Notes under the pieces: model-generated
Told to the model about the DNA's origin: nothing
Seen by the model: the letters and a program-made list of their open reading frames with translations, nothing else
Database searches by the model: none
Translations under genes and position numbers: made by a program
Assembly (NCBI GenBank): GCA_026874595.1
Contig: CM049316.1
Location: forward strand, 8,508,339-8,572,338
Reading direction: 5' to 3'
Source of the DNA: Sipunculus nudus
Taxonomy: Eukaryota > Annelida > Sipuncula > Golfingiida > Sipunculidae
Length of the DNA: 64,000 nucleotides
Part shown: piece after piece, positions 38,348-49,690 of the stretch
How positions within the stretch are numbered: the stretch's first letter is position 1
Layout: every line of letters starts with the position of its first letter

Positions 38348-41300
38348 TGGTGAACATAATTGTAAAGCAAAATTTATTTAACCATTGTGCTTTAACCATA
38401 CAGGTAAAAATCATGTTTTATAACTCATTTTATTTTTCGAGATTCTCCTTTTTGATATTATAATGACTGCTTTAACTTTAAACATGCAATTCAACTTCCG
38501 ATTTTCATGGCATTCTTTTTTACCCTGGTATGTAGAAAAACGGCGCTGGACCCAAAGTTAGAAACACGACACCTGACATCATCGTTCCAGTCAGCAAGAG
38601 GGGACGGGCAAGATAACACTGAAACATAAGAGAAAATAATATAAAATTATACAAAAAGCAGGCAATAATAAGCAACATTCTCATCGACATGATCACGTAT
38701 CAACAGGGCGAGGGTAAAATTTGTCCGGCTTTTAACTTTAGTTTGAAAATAACGCATGGAATCTATTTACAGTGGTATTATGGAAAACTATGTTTGGCGC
38801 TCTGGTTGCCAAGCACACCGCTCATTAAATGTTGAATGGTCCTCTCTCATTCTCTTTCTCATGGTCATATTTATAATACACAAAGATTGATAACAAATGT
38901 TCTGGAAAATACTTGTGTTACATATTACAGTGATCATCCCGTCCCCATTCACATCACTCCAACCCTTTATACCTATACGTCATTCGTGTCACATCATTTA
39001 TGAAAATATTGTATTAAAGAATATTGTATGCAAATGTTCTGTGAAGGAGAAGGGTGTAATAAGAATGCACTACTATACACATGCTAAGCCATGTAACAAT
39101 GTTTGCACAGGTTAACGTTCAGTTAAAAGGTTACCATGGATACTCACATATAAGTCCCCCAGGTGACCTACTGTCGGAGAAGTAAGAGTGAAGGTCACTG
39201 CACATGACAGAAAGACTGTACCGACAGCAAAAGGAGTCAGATTAAACTGAAAGTAAAGCATAAATACACATGAAAAAAATAATACATCAAACCATTGCCT
39301 GCTCTGGCATATCTATAATGTAGACACAGTGTCAAGCTCAAGCTGATTGTAATGATCAACACATGAAAATAATTAAACGGAAAGTACAAGTCTAACCCAT
39401 GGTGGAGAAGGTTTACCGTTCCCGGTACACTTTTCATTTTCCTGGTTTAAACGTCAATGCAGGCAGTGTGGGGACTAAGTTAAGGAAAAAGTAGGCCTAC
39501 TTCCTCCTCCACTCCCACATCTGAATTAGATTATATAAGAAGATAATATTAAATAAATAATAAACAAGGATTCGTACTTCTTTGAGATGGAGGGACAGCG
39601 TAACTTGGATGTATCCGAACAACATCCCTGCGACAACCACCACCTGGAAGCAGAGAATGGCTACCATTGGTCGAAAAAGAAATCGACACATCGGCGCGTT
39701 GGGCTGAGTTTGACCTGTTAATACATAATTATGGATCACCTGTAATTTCCAAATAATTCATATGTACATGCGGATGTTTTCTTAATTTCTTTATAAAAGA
39801 AAGATCGCAACCGTATTGACCGATGCTACCTGAAACTCTGAAAGTGAATTATTTGTAACTGATACCCCTGTTCAAGTGGAGATTCGTTAATTTCTTAAGT
39901 GAATAACAGAAAATTTTGGGCGTGAATATTCAGTTTCTATATTCAGTAACAAATTAACTCAGGAAGGTCCACTCTACACTTTTAATTTTAATATTACAGC
40001 AGTTTGATATTAAACAAGGGACCCATTGGTCACGGCGCTCAGCTGATCATGATTGGACAATAAATGTATCACCTTTGTTATACTATATTGAGGAGAAAAA
40101 AACTTATGAATATCGTGGTCATGTTGGGCTTTTATAAAGATATATAATTTAATATGTGAGTAAATGATATATGAAATAATCTGACTGATGGATTAATATG
40201 GAGTAAAATATAGTGGTTTATTTTTTATTTATTTGGGAGGGGTCGAAAAAAACAATTTATCTGAGCAAATATGAATGCAATGACAGTATACTAAGTAGTG
40301 GTATAATGATGATAAGGCTATTTGTTGAAGGATCTATAGTGTATGGAAAACTGCAAGCTTTCAATTTGACAGATACAAGGTTATGATTAACTATGCTGAT
40401 GAGGGGATTAATGAATTTGTGACTGTATGACATGATATCTTGACAAGATCGGTCTTGACAAGGTACATTATTTTGATGACCCTCACGTCTACATATTACA
40501 CAATATTGACATAATTTCTGGCATGTACATAGGTACCTATGGACAAATGGTCAACAGTACTGAACCACCTAGAAGGTTAAAATATTAAAAATATGATGAA
40601 ATGTAGATAAAGTTTGAGAGGAAAAGGTAATTTGGGCCATGGTTGGTTTTTTATGATCGATGAAAATGTTGCAAATAATATTTGAGATCTGACCATGCCT
40701 TTCCATTGGTTACATTTTGATAAGCTGTTGACAGTTCAACAGTTTACACATTTGTCTGATGAGATCCAATTTATTTGGTATACCTTTTTTATCAATTTTA
40801 TGATATGTATACAGTTGCCATAACGTCCCCACTCCACAGGTGCAATGACTTGATAGGGGGGGGGGGTGGGTGTTGTTGTGTTATGATCAGAGTTACAACG
40901 CCTCTGTCTCTCTGCAGATATTTTCTTTAATTATTAAATTTTATGCTATAGCCATAGAACTATTGTTCACAGTGCCAAGGAGCAAAGCCTCAGTGGGATT
41001 AAGAAGGGGATGGTGAGAGTTACAACATCCTTGCATATACATACAGGATATGAAATTTAATTCAACAGTGCTTATAAAAAAAAGTTTATTCATGAACATT
41101 AAATATTTAAACAGGCAGAAAGATGGAGAAACAAAGCAAATCATTTTTCCCCATTCTACTGAGCCAATAAAAAATTAACAATATTTGCATTTATTCCTTT
41201 TTTTCATTACATAATTTTTATCCAGTTTTACGAATGTTACTATAAATTTACAGTATAACATACATGTGATTGTGAATTTTTCAGTTGATTCACATTTCTA

Positions 41301-44300
41301 AATTGCATCAACATTTATAGCTAATGTATCTAGTTTATAGTACCTGTCAACAAAATGGGATGGAGGGAGGAAGGGAGGCAATAAGGGTGAGAGAGAGAGA
41401 GAGAGAAAAAGCAGAGGAGAGAGAGAGAAAGAGAGAGAGAGAAAGAGAAAGCTGGACTGCCAGAGAGAGAGAGAAAGAGAGGCTCTCTGGTAATTACTGC
41501 CTGACCCAGACACTCACAGTGGCAGTAGGTCAGACCTAAAGGTGTTATGTAACTGCCCAGTACACTGCATTTATACTGATCTGATGTAAACAATGAAGAC
41601 TTGGTGCCTGGAAACTTGAATAAAATCTACAGTTTTTGATCAATTTGTTTCAAATTTCAGATTTTAACAGATGAAATGCTAATGTGTACATGCTGTGAAA
41701 TTTAAATCCACAGCACTAACAGGAAAAATTTAAATATTTTTATTTTTTTAAAAGGTATCAGGAAAAAAGAAAGTATTCTCAACTATGAAACTAATACATG
41801 TGTTAAAATTAATCCAAGGATCAAAACACCCAATATATTATACCAGGAGCAAACTGGAGTTGGGAATGTTTAATTTTATGAACTGAAATAAAGGATCAGC
41901 AATATAAATTTTGATTATTTAGCCAGTATCATGTAACAACTGATACAACCATGAGTTATAAGTCAAACAAATTAAAATCTTTAATGAGCACCCTGATGAT
42001 CATCCACACTTTCATAGCAATACATCACTTTGTGGACACAATTAAATGTGCACTTTAATCATTGTAACCCTAGTGGTACAATACAAAATCTAAAATGTAG
42101 CATAGCCAAAAATAAAATAAAATACAGAAAATTATAACATTCATCTAGTTTATGCACCAGCTGGGGGGGGGACTGCAGGGCAGAGGGGAAGCCTGCTAGT
42201 AGTGGCCAAGCTAAGCCAAGGCAAGCTGCCTGGGGTGGGTTACATAATGCAAGTGAAGACTGTATTACTAGGTGGGCCAGATGTAAACAAAACTTGACAT
42301 GGTGTATGAAAACTTGAATAAAAGCTACTCTTTTCAAACAATTCCTTTGAAATTTCAGAATTTAAAAGATTAAATCCTTATGTATATATGCTGTGAAAAT
42401 TAAATCAGCAGTGCTTACAGGGAAAAACGTGCCATTGCAAAAGTTGGACAAAATTTAAGGTACTGATTTTTTATTTATGCTAATAACTTGAAAAATTTGC
42501 AAAATTCAGATCTAATTTTGGGTAAACAATTGAATCTTGATTAAATAAAGTTATATTCATGAAAAAAAGTCTCCAGCTTCAGCAATTCTCATGTTAAGTG
42601 AGCAAATATATTTCCTGATTTTTAAGAAACTGCATTATATTTGGGCCCATAACTTCAAAATAATACCCAATACTAACCTAATTTTTGGTATGTGCACAGA
42701 AAATGTATGGAAAAATATGACTACTAAATATGATCAAAAACAGATCAGTGGTTTTGATATTAGGCAGCTTTGAAGTGTAACAATGGCTTTTTAATGGAAA
42801 CGGAGGTTTTTCCTTAATATCTCGAAGGAACGAAGTCCTAATGACCCAATTTTTGGTATGGTAGGAGATTTTGGGGACATCTATTGGTATGCAGAATTTT
42901 GGATTCGTAGGTCCAACGGTTTTAAAACGTGCCCTGTTAACGGACGGACGGACGACGGACAAAGGACCACGACTATAGCTCAGATGACTTACAGTCAGCT
43001 GAGCTAAAAAGTAATCTCTGATTGGGGGAACATAAACTGTATAGGAACAAGGTCAGGTAACTGTCCCGAGCATACAAATGTAACCTTCGTGATTCGAGCC
43101 AACATCAAAACAATTTATGTTGGCAGCGCATGACCTTTAAACAGCATAGATTAAACTTCGGGATCACTATGGAATAGAATAAAATATTGTCCGGGGCACT
43201 CATGTGTCTGTTATATGAGTAACTACAAGAATCCAATTACAACAAGTGACACATGGGTCATGACGCTCAGCTGACTGGGTAGAGATTTGCAAAAGGAAAT
43301 TTTATCATCTGAATGTTAGTAGATAACCATTCAACTGAAGCATCAAACAGATTAACCATCAGGCTGAGATTGTGTCTGTATTAATATATCTAAAAAATAG
43401 AGAAAAAATGCGTAAACTTTGAAAAAAATACAGGTGGCTCCACCAGTCTGCAGAAACTAATAAAAACACTTAATGGTCAATATACATGCAAAGAAGCATG
43501 GTGGTCTCTGGATTAGTTGTTCAGATACTTCAGCTTTTGTATCAAATTTTCCATTATTCTGAGGGATACTTTGGAGTTCTATAGCTTGAAGGATATGGGT
43601 AACAGAGACTTAATTTCGGGTTTCCACAGACACTTTTCATGGGCCTCCTTGCATGACGAGAATGAAGATTCTAGGTCCAGTTATTACAATTTGTACCCTT
43701 TTGACAGATAACCACATCTTTAAAGGTCTCAAAAATAGAGAAAATAATTCGTAAAAATTTGAAAAAAATAGAGGTGGCGCACCCAGTCTGCTGAAACTGA
43801 TGGAACATGTCATGATCAATATGTATGCCAAAAATCATGAGCATCAGTGTTGTAGTTATTGAGATACTGGAGTTTTTGTAACAAATTTTTCATTATTCTG
43901 GGGGGTACTTTGGAGCCATACAGCTTAATGGATATGGATAACAGAGACCTAATTTCAGGTTTCCATGGAGATTTTTCATTGGTTTCCCTGTGCGTAAAGA
44001 ATGAAGATTCTAGGTCCAGTTGTTATGATTTGCGCCATGTTAACAGATGTTCATATCTTTAAAGGTCTCAAAAATAGAGAAAAAAATTCGAAAAAAAGCC
44101 CGAACAAATACATGTGGTGCCACCAGGCTGCAGAAACTGATGAAACACTCCATGATCAATATCCATACAAACAATTATGGTGATCTCTGCATTAGTTGTT
44201 CAGATACTTCAGCTTTTGTATCAATTTTCCATTATTCTGAGCTGTACTTTTTAGTACCATAGCTCAAAGGATATGGGTAACAGAGACCTAATTTCAGGTT

Positions 44301-47300
44301 TCCATGGATACTTTTCATAGGTCTCCCTGTGTTTCAGGAATGAAGATTCTAGGTCCAATTTGAACCCTGTTGACAGATAACTACATCCTTAAAGGTCTCA
44401 AAAATAGAGAAAAAAATGTAAAAAAAATGAAAAATATAGGTGGCGCCACCAGTCTGCAGAAACTGAAGAAACATCTCATGATCAATATGTATGCCAATAA
44501 TCATGACTATCAGTGATGTAGTTAATGAGATATTGAAGATTTTAATGAAATTTTTGACTATTTTGGGGGTATTTGGGCCCCATAGCTCAAAGGATATGGG
44601 TAACAGAGACCTAATTTCTTGTTTCCATGGAGACTTTTCATTGGTCTCTCAGAATGTCAAGAATGAAGATTCTAGTTCCAGTCTTTAAGATTTGTGCCCT
44701 GTTAACAGATGTCCACATTTTTTAAGGTCTCAAAAATAGAGAAAATAATTCGTAAAAAATTGATAAAAATAGAGGTGGCGCCACCAGTCTGCAGAAACTG
44801 AAGAAACATCCCATGATCAATATGTATGCCAAAAACCATGACCATCAGTGATGTAGTTAATCAGATATTGAAGTTTTTGTATGAAATTTTTCACTATTCT
44901 GGGGGGTACTATCGGGCCCCGTAGCTCAAAGGATATGGGTAACAGAAAACTAAATTCTTGTTTCCATGGAGACTTTTCATTGGTCTCTCAGAATGTCAAG
45001 AATGAAGATTCTAGTTCCAGTCTTTAAGATTTGTGCCCTGTTAACAGATGTCCACATTTTTTAAGGTCTCAAAAATAGAGAAAATAATTCGTAAAAAATT
45101 GATAAAAATAGAGGTGGCGCACCCAGTCTGATGGAACATCTCATGATCAATATGTATGCCAAAAATCATGAGCATCAGTGATGTAGTTAATGAGATATTG
45201 AAGTTTTTGTATGAAATTTTTCACTATTCTGGGGGGGGGTACTTTGGGGCCCTATAGCTCGAAGGATATGGGTTACAGAGACCTAATTCCAGGTTTCCAA
45301 GGAGATTTTCATGGACCTCTCTGGATGTAAAGTAAGAAGATTCCAGGTCCAGCGGTTACGATTTGTGCCTTGTTAACGGACAGACGGCCGGACGGCCAGA
45401 CGGACGACGGACAAAGAGTGATCGCTATAGCTCAGATGACTTACAGTCAGCTGAGCTAAAAACTGTATTATGTAGTGTTTCGGAAGTCGGCAGTTGCGAA
45501 CAAAGTGAATTTAAATATGTGTGTATCACAGTTTGTGTTTTGTACTATTACGCCAATAAACATGGATTTCTTAGACGTTTCTGTGTGTTGGATAGAGCCA
45601 ATCCGTACCTTGCTCTACCTTCATCGCCGCAGCCCCGAACAGACCTATAACCAGCAGAGGTATAGCCGCCACCACGAAGGTGAACATGTAGCCGACCGAC
45701 TGAAAATAAAAGTAACACAATAAGTGGTTTTTTGGTGAATTACTTCACAGACACTAAAAAGTTCAGAATAAATCAATTTTGAATTACCACAGTCCATGCG
45801 CTATGGTGACAATACGGATCTGATATCACTAATTATCCCCTCGCAACGATTGACCAAAACCTTTCTTCCACATATGGCTCGCTCACCGACGCATGAAGAA
45901 CGCTATCGATTTTCGGTTCAAAGGTCACGACCACAGGACCCACTTCTTGAAAAAGCTTGTAGACCTATTTTAACCAAACTGTTTGACTTAAACCTATCCT
46001 CTTGCAAATATGGCTCTTCCACCCATGGATGAAGAATCCTATAGATTTTGAGGTCACGGGGTCAAAGATCACGGCCACAGCGCCCACTTCTTGAAAAAGC
46101 TTGTGGACCCATTTTAGGCAAAAATGTTTGACCAACACATGTCAGTGTCATCTTGCTCATATGGCTCACCCACCCATGGATGAATAACCCTATTTAGTTT
46201 GAGGTCACAGGAGCAAAGGTCAAGGCCCGTGATCTGCCCTTCTCATTTTCGAAATGAGCTATACACCCATTCTAATTATGCCTAATTTATGAGGGGATAC
46301 TCCGCTTTGAGGTGCCCTTGTTTATAGTGTTTTACACGTAAATTACGAATACCAAATTGTATATGGCTCATTTAAGAATAGTGACTATACTATAGTCCTA
46401 CAGACGTTGAAACAGTAACAACTAGTGCATTACCTGAAATATTCAATCATATTTTTTGGTTCATACAAATATAGAATATTATTGAACAAACACTTCCAAA
46501 CAACATTTGTCTAAATAACAAATATGTTTTAAAATGATTGTATGTTTACTATAGGCCAATCATTAAATTATGATGTTCCCATTGATTTAACCAACGTTTG
46601 GGATATAAACTTGAGGGACATGTATAGAAGGTACTACATAAAACAACAAAATATAAAAATATTAATGTATTTCATAAACTCGAATATGATTGTGTTTTGG
46701 AAGATAAAGTCGGCTATTTTCGAGAGGACTCTACGAGAGCATGAGTGGAAACAGAAAGATGGAATTTTATAGTAATCAGATGCAAATTTCTTTCAAATGT
46801 AACAACGCTGAAACGTCATTTCCTTTTAAGTTTTTATATGGCTTATACCCTGTAAGGTCAGACACTTGAGCTGTACTTACATATGAAAAAGGCGTTTTAT
46901 TTAAGATAACTGACCTAACAGCCGATTTGAATATACTTTTCAGCACTCTAACCATCCGTTCATTTAAAGCTGAATGACAGCAAATTTGGAACGGGGTACA
47001 CTTTGTCTTTGGAATAAGCATCTTTCATCATTGAGTTGTCTGTATCGTTTTTCACAGAAACACAATGTTCATGTATAACAAGCCACTTGCAACCTACCTG
47101 GTAGAGGGCGCCACCAACAAGAGGTCCAATAACAAAACCAATAGACAGGCTGCTCTCCAGAACTCCCTTTCAGAAGAGAGAAATAGGTTGAATGACGTCA
47201 TCTAATATAATATGTAATATTTAGGCCTGTTAACACGACTACCATTAATGGATTCCTCTGTTTCGTTACTGCTGAATGTGTACCGCGGGCACTTTTAAAT

Positions 47301-49690
47301 ATAAAATCATAAACTCACGAACGTTGCTCCCGTTCGTTCCGGAAACAGGATCCCGATAATTGTGTAACTGGCTGTGTAGTAAGCAGCTGCTCCAGCTCCC
47401 TCTACCGACCGGGTCAAGAATGACATCACACCAAATATCTGGCCCGGTGGACAATACTCAAGAGCCCTGTATAAAGATATAAACACTTATTATTATACTT
47501 AAACTTAACTATAAAATAATTAAAATAGCTGTTTTAATGCACACGAGATAAACTAGAAAGAAATTTCACAAAAGCTAAACAGGTGTGTTTACTCAAAACG
47601 GACACATAATTGCATAACCCTGAAATTTTACAAAATGTAAACATTTAACCGATCACAAGTGGGAAAAGGATAATCTTTTGAAGTTATTTCTTGCACAAAT
47701 CACCCATGTGGCGATCTACATGTTTTACAGAATTATTTATTACTACCCCCTATAAAGCAGTTTTCTTTTCACAACTTGCTCTGTTTAAAGCGCGGTGTGT
47801 GACGCCATTGTAAAGGATGACGTCACGTGCAGTTCCATGACGAGGCTTTTAAGTCCACACACAGTATAAATGATTACACATTGCTAGTTTATTATTTGAA
47901 TAACATAATCCAGAAAGCGCCCCTCAAAGCATCAATCATCTATTTTTAAGGCCTGAAGTTAATTCATTTAATTAAATAAATAAAGGTTCTTAATACTTTT
48001 TGAAACACTATATATAATATGTTATTATTTTATTCTCAAATTTACCAGGGTACTTAAAAAAGACATTTAATTTCTCACACTCACCCAAAAAGTACGGAAC
48101 AACAAGCGCACGTGATCACACCCGTTGTGTACATTAATTGAGGGCCCGTCTGTACGATCTTAAATAGACATCATATAAAAATAAGGAGCACAGGTACCCT
48201 GTGCTTGCATCTGAACATGTTGTGAAAATATGTGACAAAACTAAGGCTTACCATCATTCATAGCGCAGGTAACGATTTGGAAAGTATAACAATATATGAC
48301 GGGGGGGGGGGGAAATATTTAAAAACACAATCTAAAACGCTCAACACCATAACATCACAAATAATGGGCGAACATGTAAGTATGTGTGATTGTTGATATT
48401 GCAAATATAACAACAAAATAAATAACACCTGAACTAGGGGTGATTTGTATTTTCAAACATGTAAATAAAAACATCAATTTAACAAATCAGCCTTTCTCCT
48501 TATGAACCGGACGTATGTCTGATACATCTATAAGAACAACCTCAAAAGAGACCTCAGCAAGATACGGTATTATCTTTTTTACGTACAAGTTTACCCCAGA
48601 GCGGTGAAGTTGTCATCATCACAAACTCGTAACATGCGACCACCAGCCCCGTCAACTGTGGTCCCACAGCTTTCTGTTGGGCCTGACAAGTAAACCATAA
48701 TAAGTCATAATGGCAGTTGGTAAAGGTTTCAAATATGCTGTGGAGGAGATGTGGTTTCAGATAGATGGTGAGTTTTGGATCTGAGATAGATGAGCTCGTT
48801 CTCCTTTGGTTAACTTTTCAAGAATGCAATATTAGTCTTCTTATAATGAAAGCTTGTAATGGAATGCACAACAAAATATTTTTAATATGATATTGTCAGA
48901 TTCTCGCTATCCTTTCGATTTATTCAGTTTTATCAGTTTTAATTTTATGTCCTTTTATAAGACTGGCCTGCAATCTGAGGCATGGTCGGTCCTTATTGAG
49001 GCAATCGACAGAGGGGCAAAGTGGGATCTTGATGGAATTTTCAAATCTTCTTTTTCCTTTATAATGCAGGCCGATGGACAGATCAAGTTATATCAGTGCT
49101 CAGTGTTTTTACTAAGTGAACTATTTCCAGTGATATTTAAAAACAACATCTAAAATGGACTCAAATTTGATTTGCGATTAACCTTTACTCTGAAACACAT
49201 GATTTAAATAAATATTTGATTTTTCAAATAAATGTACCGGTTTCAGGTTTCGTATTTCATTCAAAATATTATTTCTTCAAATTTCTAAGTTCACAATGTC
49301 TAAGGGTGGGAAGCCTATATAGCCCTTCCTGGGGCGCCAGAAAGCCCTGATTTCAGGAAGACCTTTTGTCATTTGTTAAACCTGATAATAATACCATTAT
49401 ATAGACCAGATACAGTGTGATTATTTTGACAACTATGTTTTACTAATATATTTGAATTATAGAAAATAGGGTAGGGGGAATTATCGTACCATTGTTGGGA
49501 AAAACGGTGCGATCAAAGCGAAGTAACAACCAGATATGAAGTCGGTCAAGGCCATACACAAGAAGGTGACCTTGACACTCAGTGGCGTTTTCCTTTCAGT
49601 CGCGTCAACCTCATGGGTTGCTGTATTCTGGCTACCATGATCCTGGCAAATTGCTTTCTCTGTCAACAACGGTGTCTCTTCCGAGGACAT
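36330..49690 (-). CDS. SLC18B1-like: SLC18B1-like MFS transporter, complete 12-exon gene (copy B)
   Basis: Predicted vesicular/organellar proton-coupled exporter; the vertebrate relative SLC18B1 carries polyamines, but the substrate here is inferred from family only. Coding exons on the minus strand: 49690-49490, 48682-48587, 48158-48085, 47466-47319, 47166-47098, 45699-45609, 39714-39578, 39246-39148, 38618-38524, 38246-38151, 37787-37713, 36549-36330. All junctions are AG/GT, the phases match, and the 1401 nt give 466 residues plus TGA, close to the usual 450-460. Hydrophobic segments fit 12 membrane spans, with TM1 in exon 1 ending APFFP. Exon 5 has a perfect antiporter motif C, G-x8-G-x3-GP-x2-GG, at residues 174-192; exon 12 has GPPIGGVLYDRIGF, the C-lobe counterpart. 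The chosen start (MSSEETP) aligns with copy A (MSKDKTS). The introns hold Helitron-like repeats and a LINE fragment. It is the only complete copy in this array. Confidence 0.93.
36597..37608 (+). mobile_element. CR1/L2-type non-LTR retrotransposon, 5'-truncated 3' end
   Basis: Plus-strand reading includes MTSNKLKLNTDKTEIM, VKYLGVKIDRNLS, SRLDYCNSVFAGLP, LQMVQNNAARLI and LHWLPVKYRIQYKI, the thumb/C-terminal part of a CR1/L2-group reverse transcriptase. The catalytic YADD box is missing. After a frameshift near 37200 the usual end FIAPTVWNSLP and FKTNLKTYFFRQAF follows. There is a GT microsatellite at 37471-37539, then TTGGCGCTATAAAAATACTA and (ATT)n, the typical L2-like tail. It sits in the last intron of copy B, in the opposite orientation. 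Confidence 0.88.
37471..37539. repeat. (GT)n microsatellite
   Basis: Two long GT runs separated by a short GAGGGTTC interruption, in the 3' part of the LINE fragment. Confidence 0.9.
37713..37787 (-). CDS. Copy B exon 11 (loop 10-11 and start of TM11)
   Basis: 75 nt, phase 2 to 2. DAGYPDDLATSGMVAACFNS matches the ENGFEEGLSTLGLVSGLF stretch of SLC18B1. Copies C and D share a 7-nt loss here that B lacks. Confidence 0.9.
38151..38246 (-). CDS. Copy B exon 10 (TM10)
   Basis: 96 nt, phase 2 to 2. KHLWLIILSLALFGVFSAV is TM10; it ends SQLGQAA. The copy C counterpart carries a stop. Confidence 0.9.
38288..38346. repeat. (TA)n microsatellite in copy B intron 9
   Basis: AT run of nearly 60 bp, 42 bp upstream of the exon 10 acceptor in transcript order. 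Confidence 0.95.
38524..38618 (-). CDS. Copy B exon 9 (TM9)
   Basis: 95 nt, phase 0 to 2. CYLARPLLLTGTMMSG, then LTLGPAPFFYIP, matching the LLGPVP segment of the family. Confidence 0.9.
39148..39246 (-). CDS. Copy B exon 8 (TM8 and motif-A-like loop)
   Basis: 99 nt, phase 0 to 0. FNLTPFAVG, then TM8, then SPTVGHLGDLY, which matches the SPLFGLLSD loop of SLC18B1. Confidence 0.9.
39578..39714 (-). CDS. Copy B exon 7 (central loop and TM7)
   Basis: 137 nt, phase 1 to 0. Short polar loop QTQPNAPMCRFLFRP, then TM7 with VVVVAGMLFGYI. The family II elements and fragment at 40015-46330 lie in the intron just upstream (intron 6) or the next one. Confidence 0.9.
40015..43006 (-). mobile_element. Helentron-like element, family II (subtype B), reversed
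   Basis: The left edge CAAGGGACCCATTGGTCACG then GCGCTCAGCTGA is the reversed 3' end. The right edge GGACGGACGACGGACAAAG then TAGCTCAGATGACTTACAGTCAGCTGAGCTA is the reversed 5' hairpin end (described as TAGCTCAG..AGTCA stem pairs). The body lacks AGGTCA arrays but matches 60891-64000 in several blocks. Lies in copy B intron 6. Confidence 0.68.
41388..41482. repeat. (GA)n microsatellite
   Basis: AGAGAG runs interrupted by AAAGC and CTGGACTGCC. The open frames on both strands here are low-complexity artefacts. Confidence 0.9.
43243..45458 (-). mobile_element. Helentron-like element, family II (subtype C), reversed
   Basis: Left edge CAAGTGACACATGGGTCATG with GCGCTCAGCTGA; right edge GACGGACGACGGACAAAGAG followed by the TAGCTCAG/CTGAGCTA hairpin. 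The body is a roughly 335-bp tandem array. It lies about 240 bp from the subtype B copy, in the same intron and orientation. Confidence 0.68.
43391..45240. repeat. 335-bp tandem array inside family II-C
   Basis: Six units start near 43391, 43730, 44066, 44398, 44733 and 45069. Each has AAAATAGAGAAAA, a GGTGGCGCCACC-like palindrome, CTGCAGAAACTGA and ATGGGTAACAGAGACCTAAT. Confidence 0.9.
45609..45699 (-). CDS. Copy B exon 6 (TM6)
   Basis: 91 nt, phase 0 to 1. SVGYMFTFVVAAIPLLVIG is TM6, followed by the start of the central cytosolic loop; donor GTACGG. Confidence 0.9.
45800..46330 (+). repeat. Fragment of an AGGTCA-module repeat in copy B intron 5
   Basis: Two to three units with CCACTTCTTGAAAAAGCTTG and TTTTGAGGTCAC, like those inside subtype A family II elements, but with no terminal hairpins. 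Confidence 0.6.
47098..47166 (-). CDS. Copy B exon 5 (TM5, antiporter motif C)
   Basis: 69 nt, phase 0 to 0. Carries the full G-x8-G-x3-GP-x2-GG signature and ends GGALYQ before donor GTAGGT, like the GPPVGGFLYQ stretch of vertebrate SLC18B1. Confidence 0.92.
47319..47466 (-). CDS. Copy B exon 4 (TM4 and start of TM5)
   Basis: 148 nt, phase 2 to 0. Encodes LEYCPPGQIFGVMSFLTR followed by EGAGAAAYYTASYTIIG and PERTGATF. The copy C counterpart is 148 nt and open. Confidence 0.9.
48085..48158 (-). CDS. Copy B exon 3 (TM3)
   Basis: 74 nt, phase 0 to 2. Encodes IVQTGPQLMYTTG and a Cys-rich hydrophobic TM3 (ITCACCSVLFG); donor GTGAGT. Copy A exon 3 has the same length and phase. Confidence 0.88.
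48301..48312. repeat. G homopolymer in copy B intron 2
   Basis: A run of about 12 G. Similar runs lie near 18519, 40858, 53455 and 57966, with C runs near 15662, 19722, 25545, 50080 and 53547. Expect length errors in assembly at these sites. Confidence 0.9.
48587..48682 (-). CDS. Copy B exon 2 (residues 68-99, TM2)
   Basis: Begins AQQKAVGP after acceptor GTCAG and ends LWGKL before donor GTACGT. This is the TM2/loop 2-3 region, where MFS motif A sits; 96 nt, the same length as copy A exon 2. Confidence 0.9.
49490..49690 (-). CDS. Copy B exon 1 (residues 1-67, cytosolic N-terminus and TM1)
   Basis: Starts MSSEETPLL and ends FFPTM followed by donor GTACGA, phase 0. An in-frame ATG seven codons upstream exists but has no counterpart in copy A. 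The hydrophilic N-terminus of about 37 residues precedes TM1, which contains the phrase CMALTDF shared with copies A and C. Confidence 0.9.

Noticed and set aside
41298-41593. Overlapping open frames on both strands rich in Arg/Glu or Ser/Leu
   Set aside because: Translation of a (GA)n microsatellite.
45363-45723. Plus-strand frames of 82-95 codons ending near 45700
   Set aside because: They are antisense to copy B exon 6 and to the end of a family II element.
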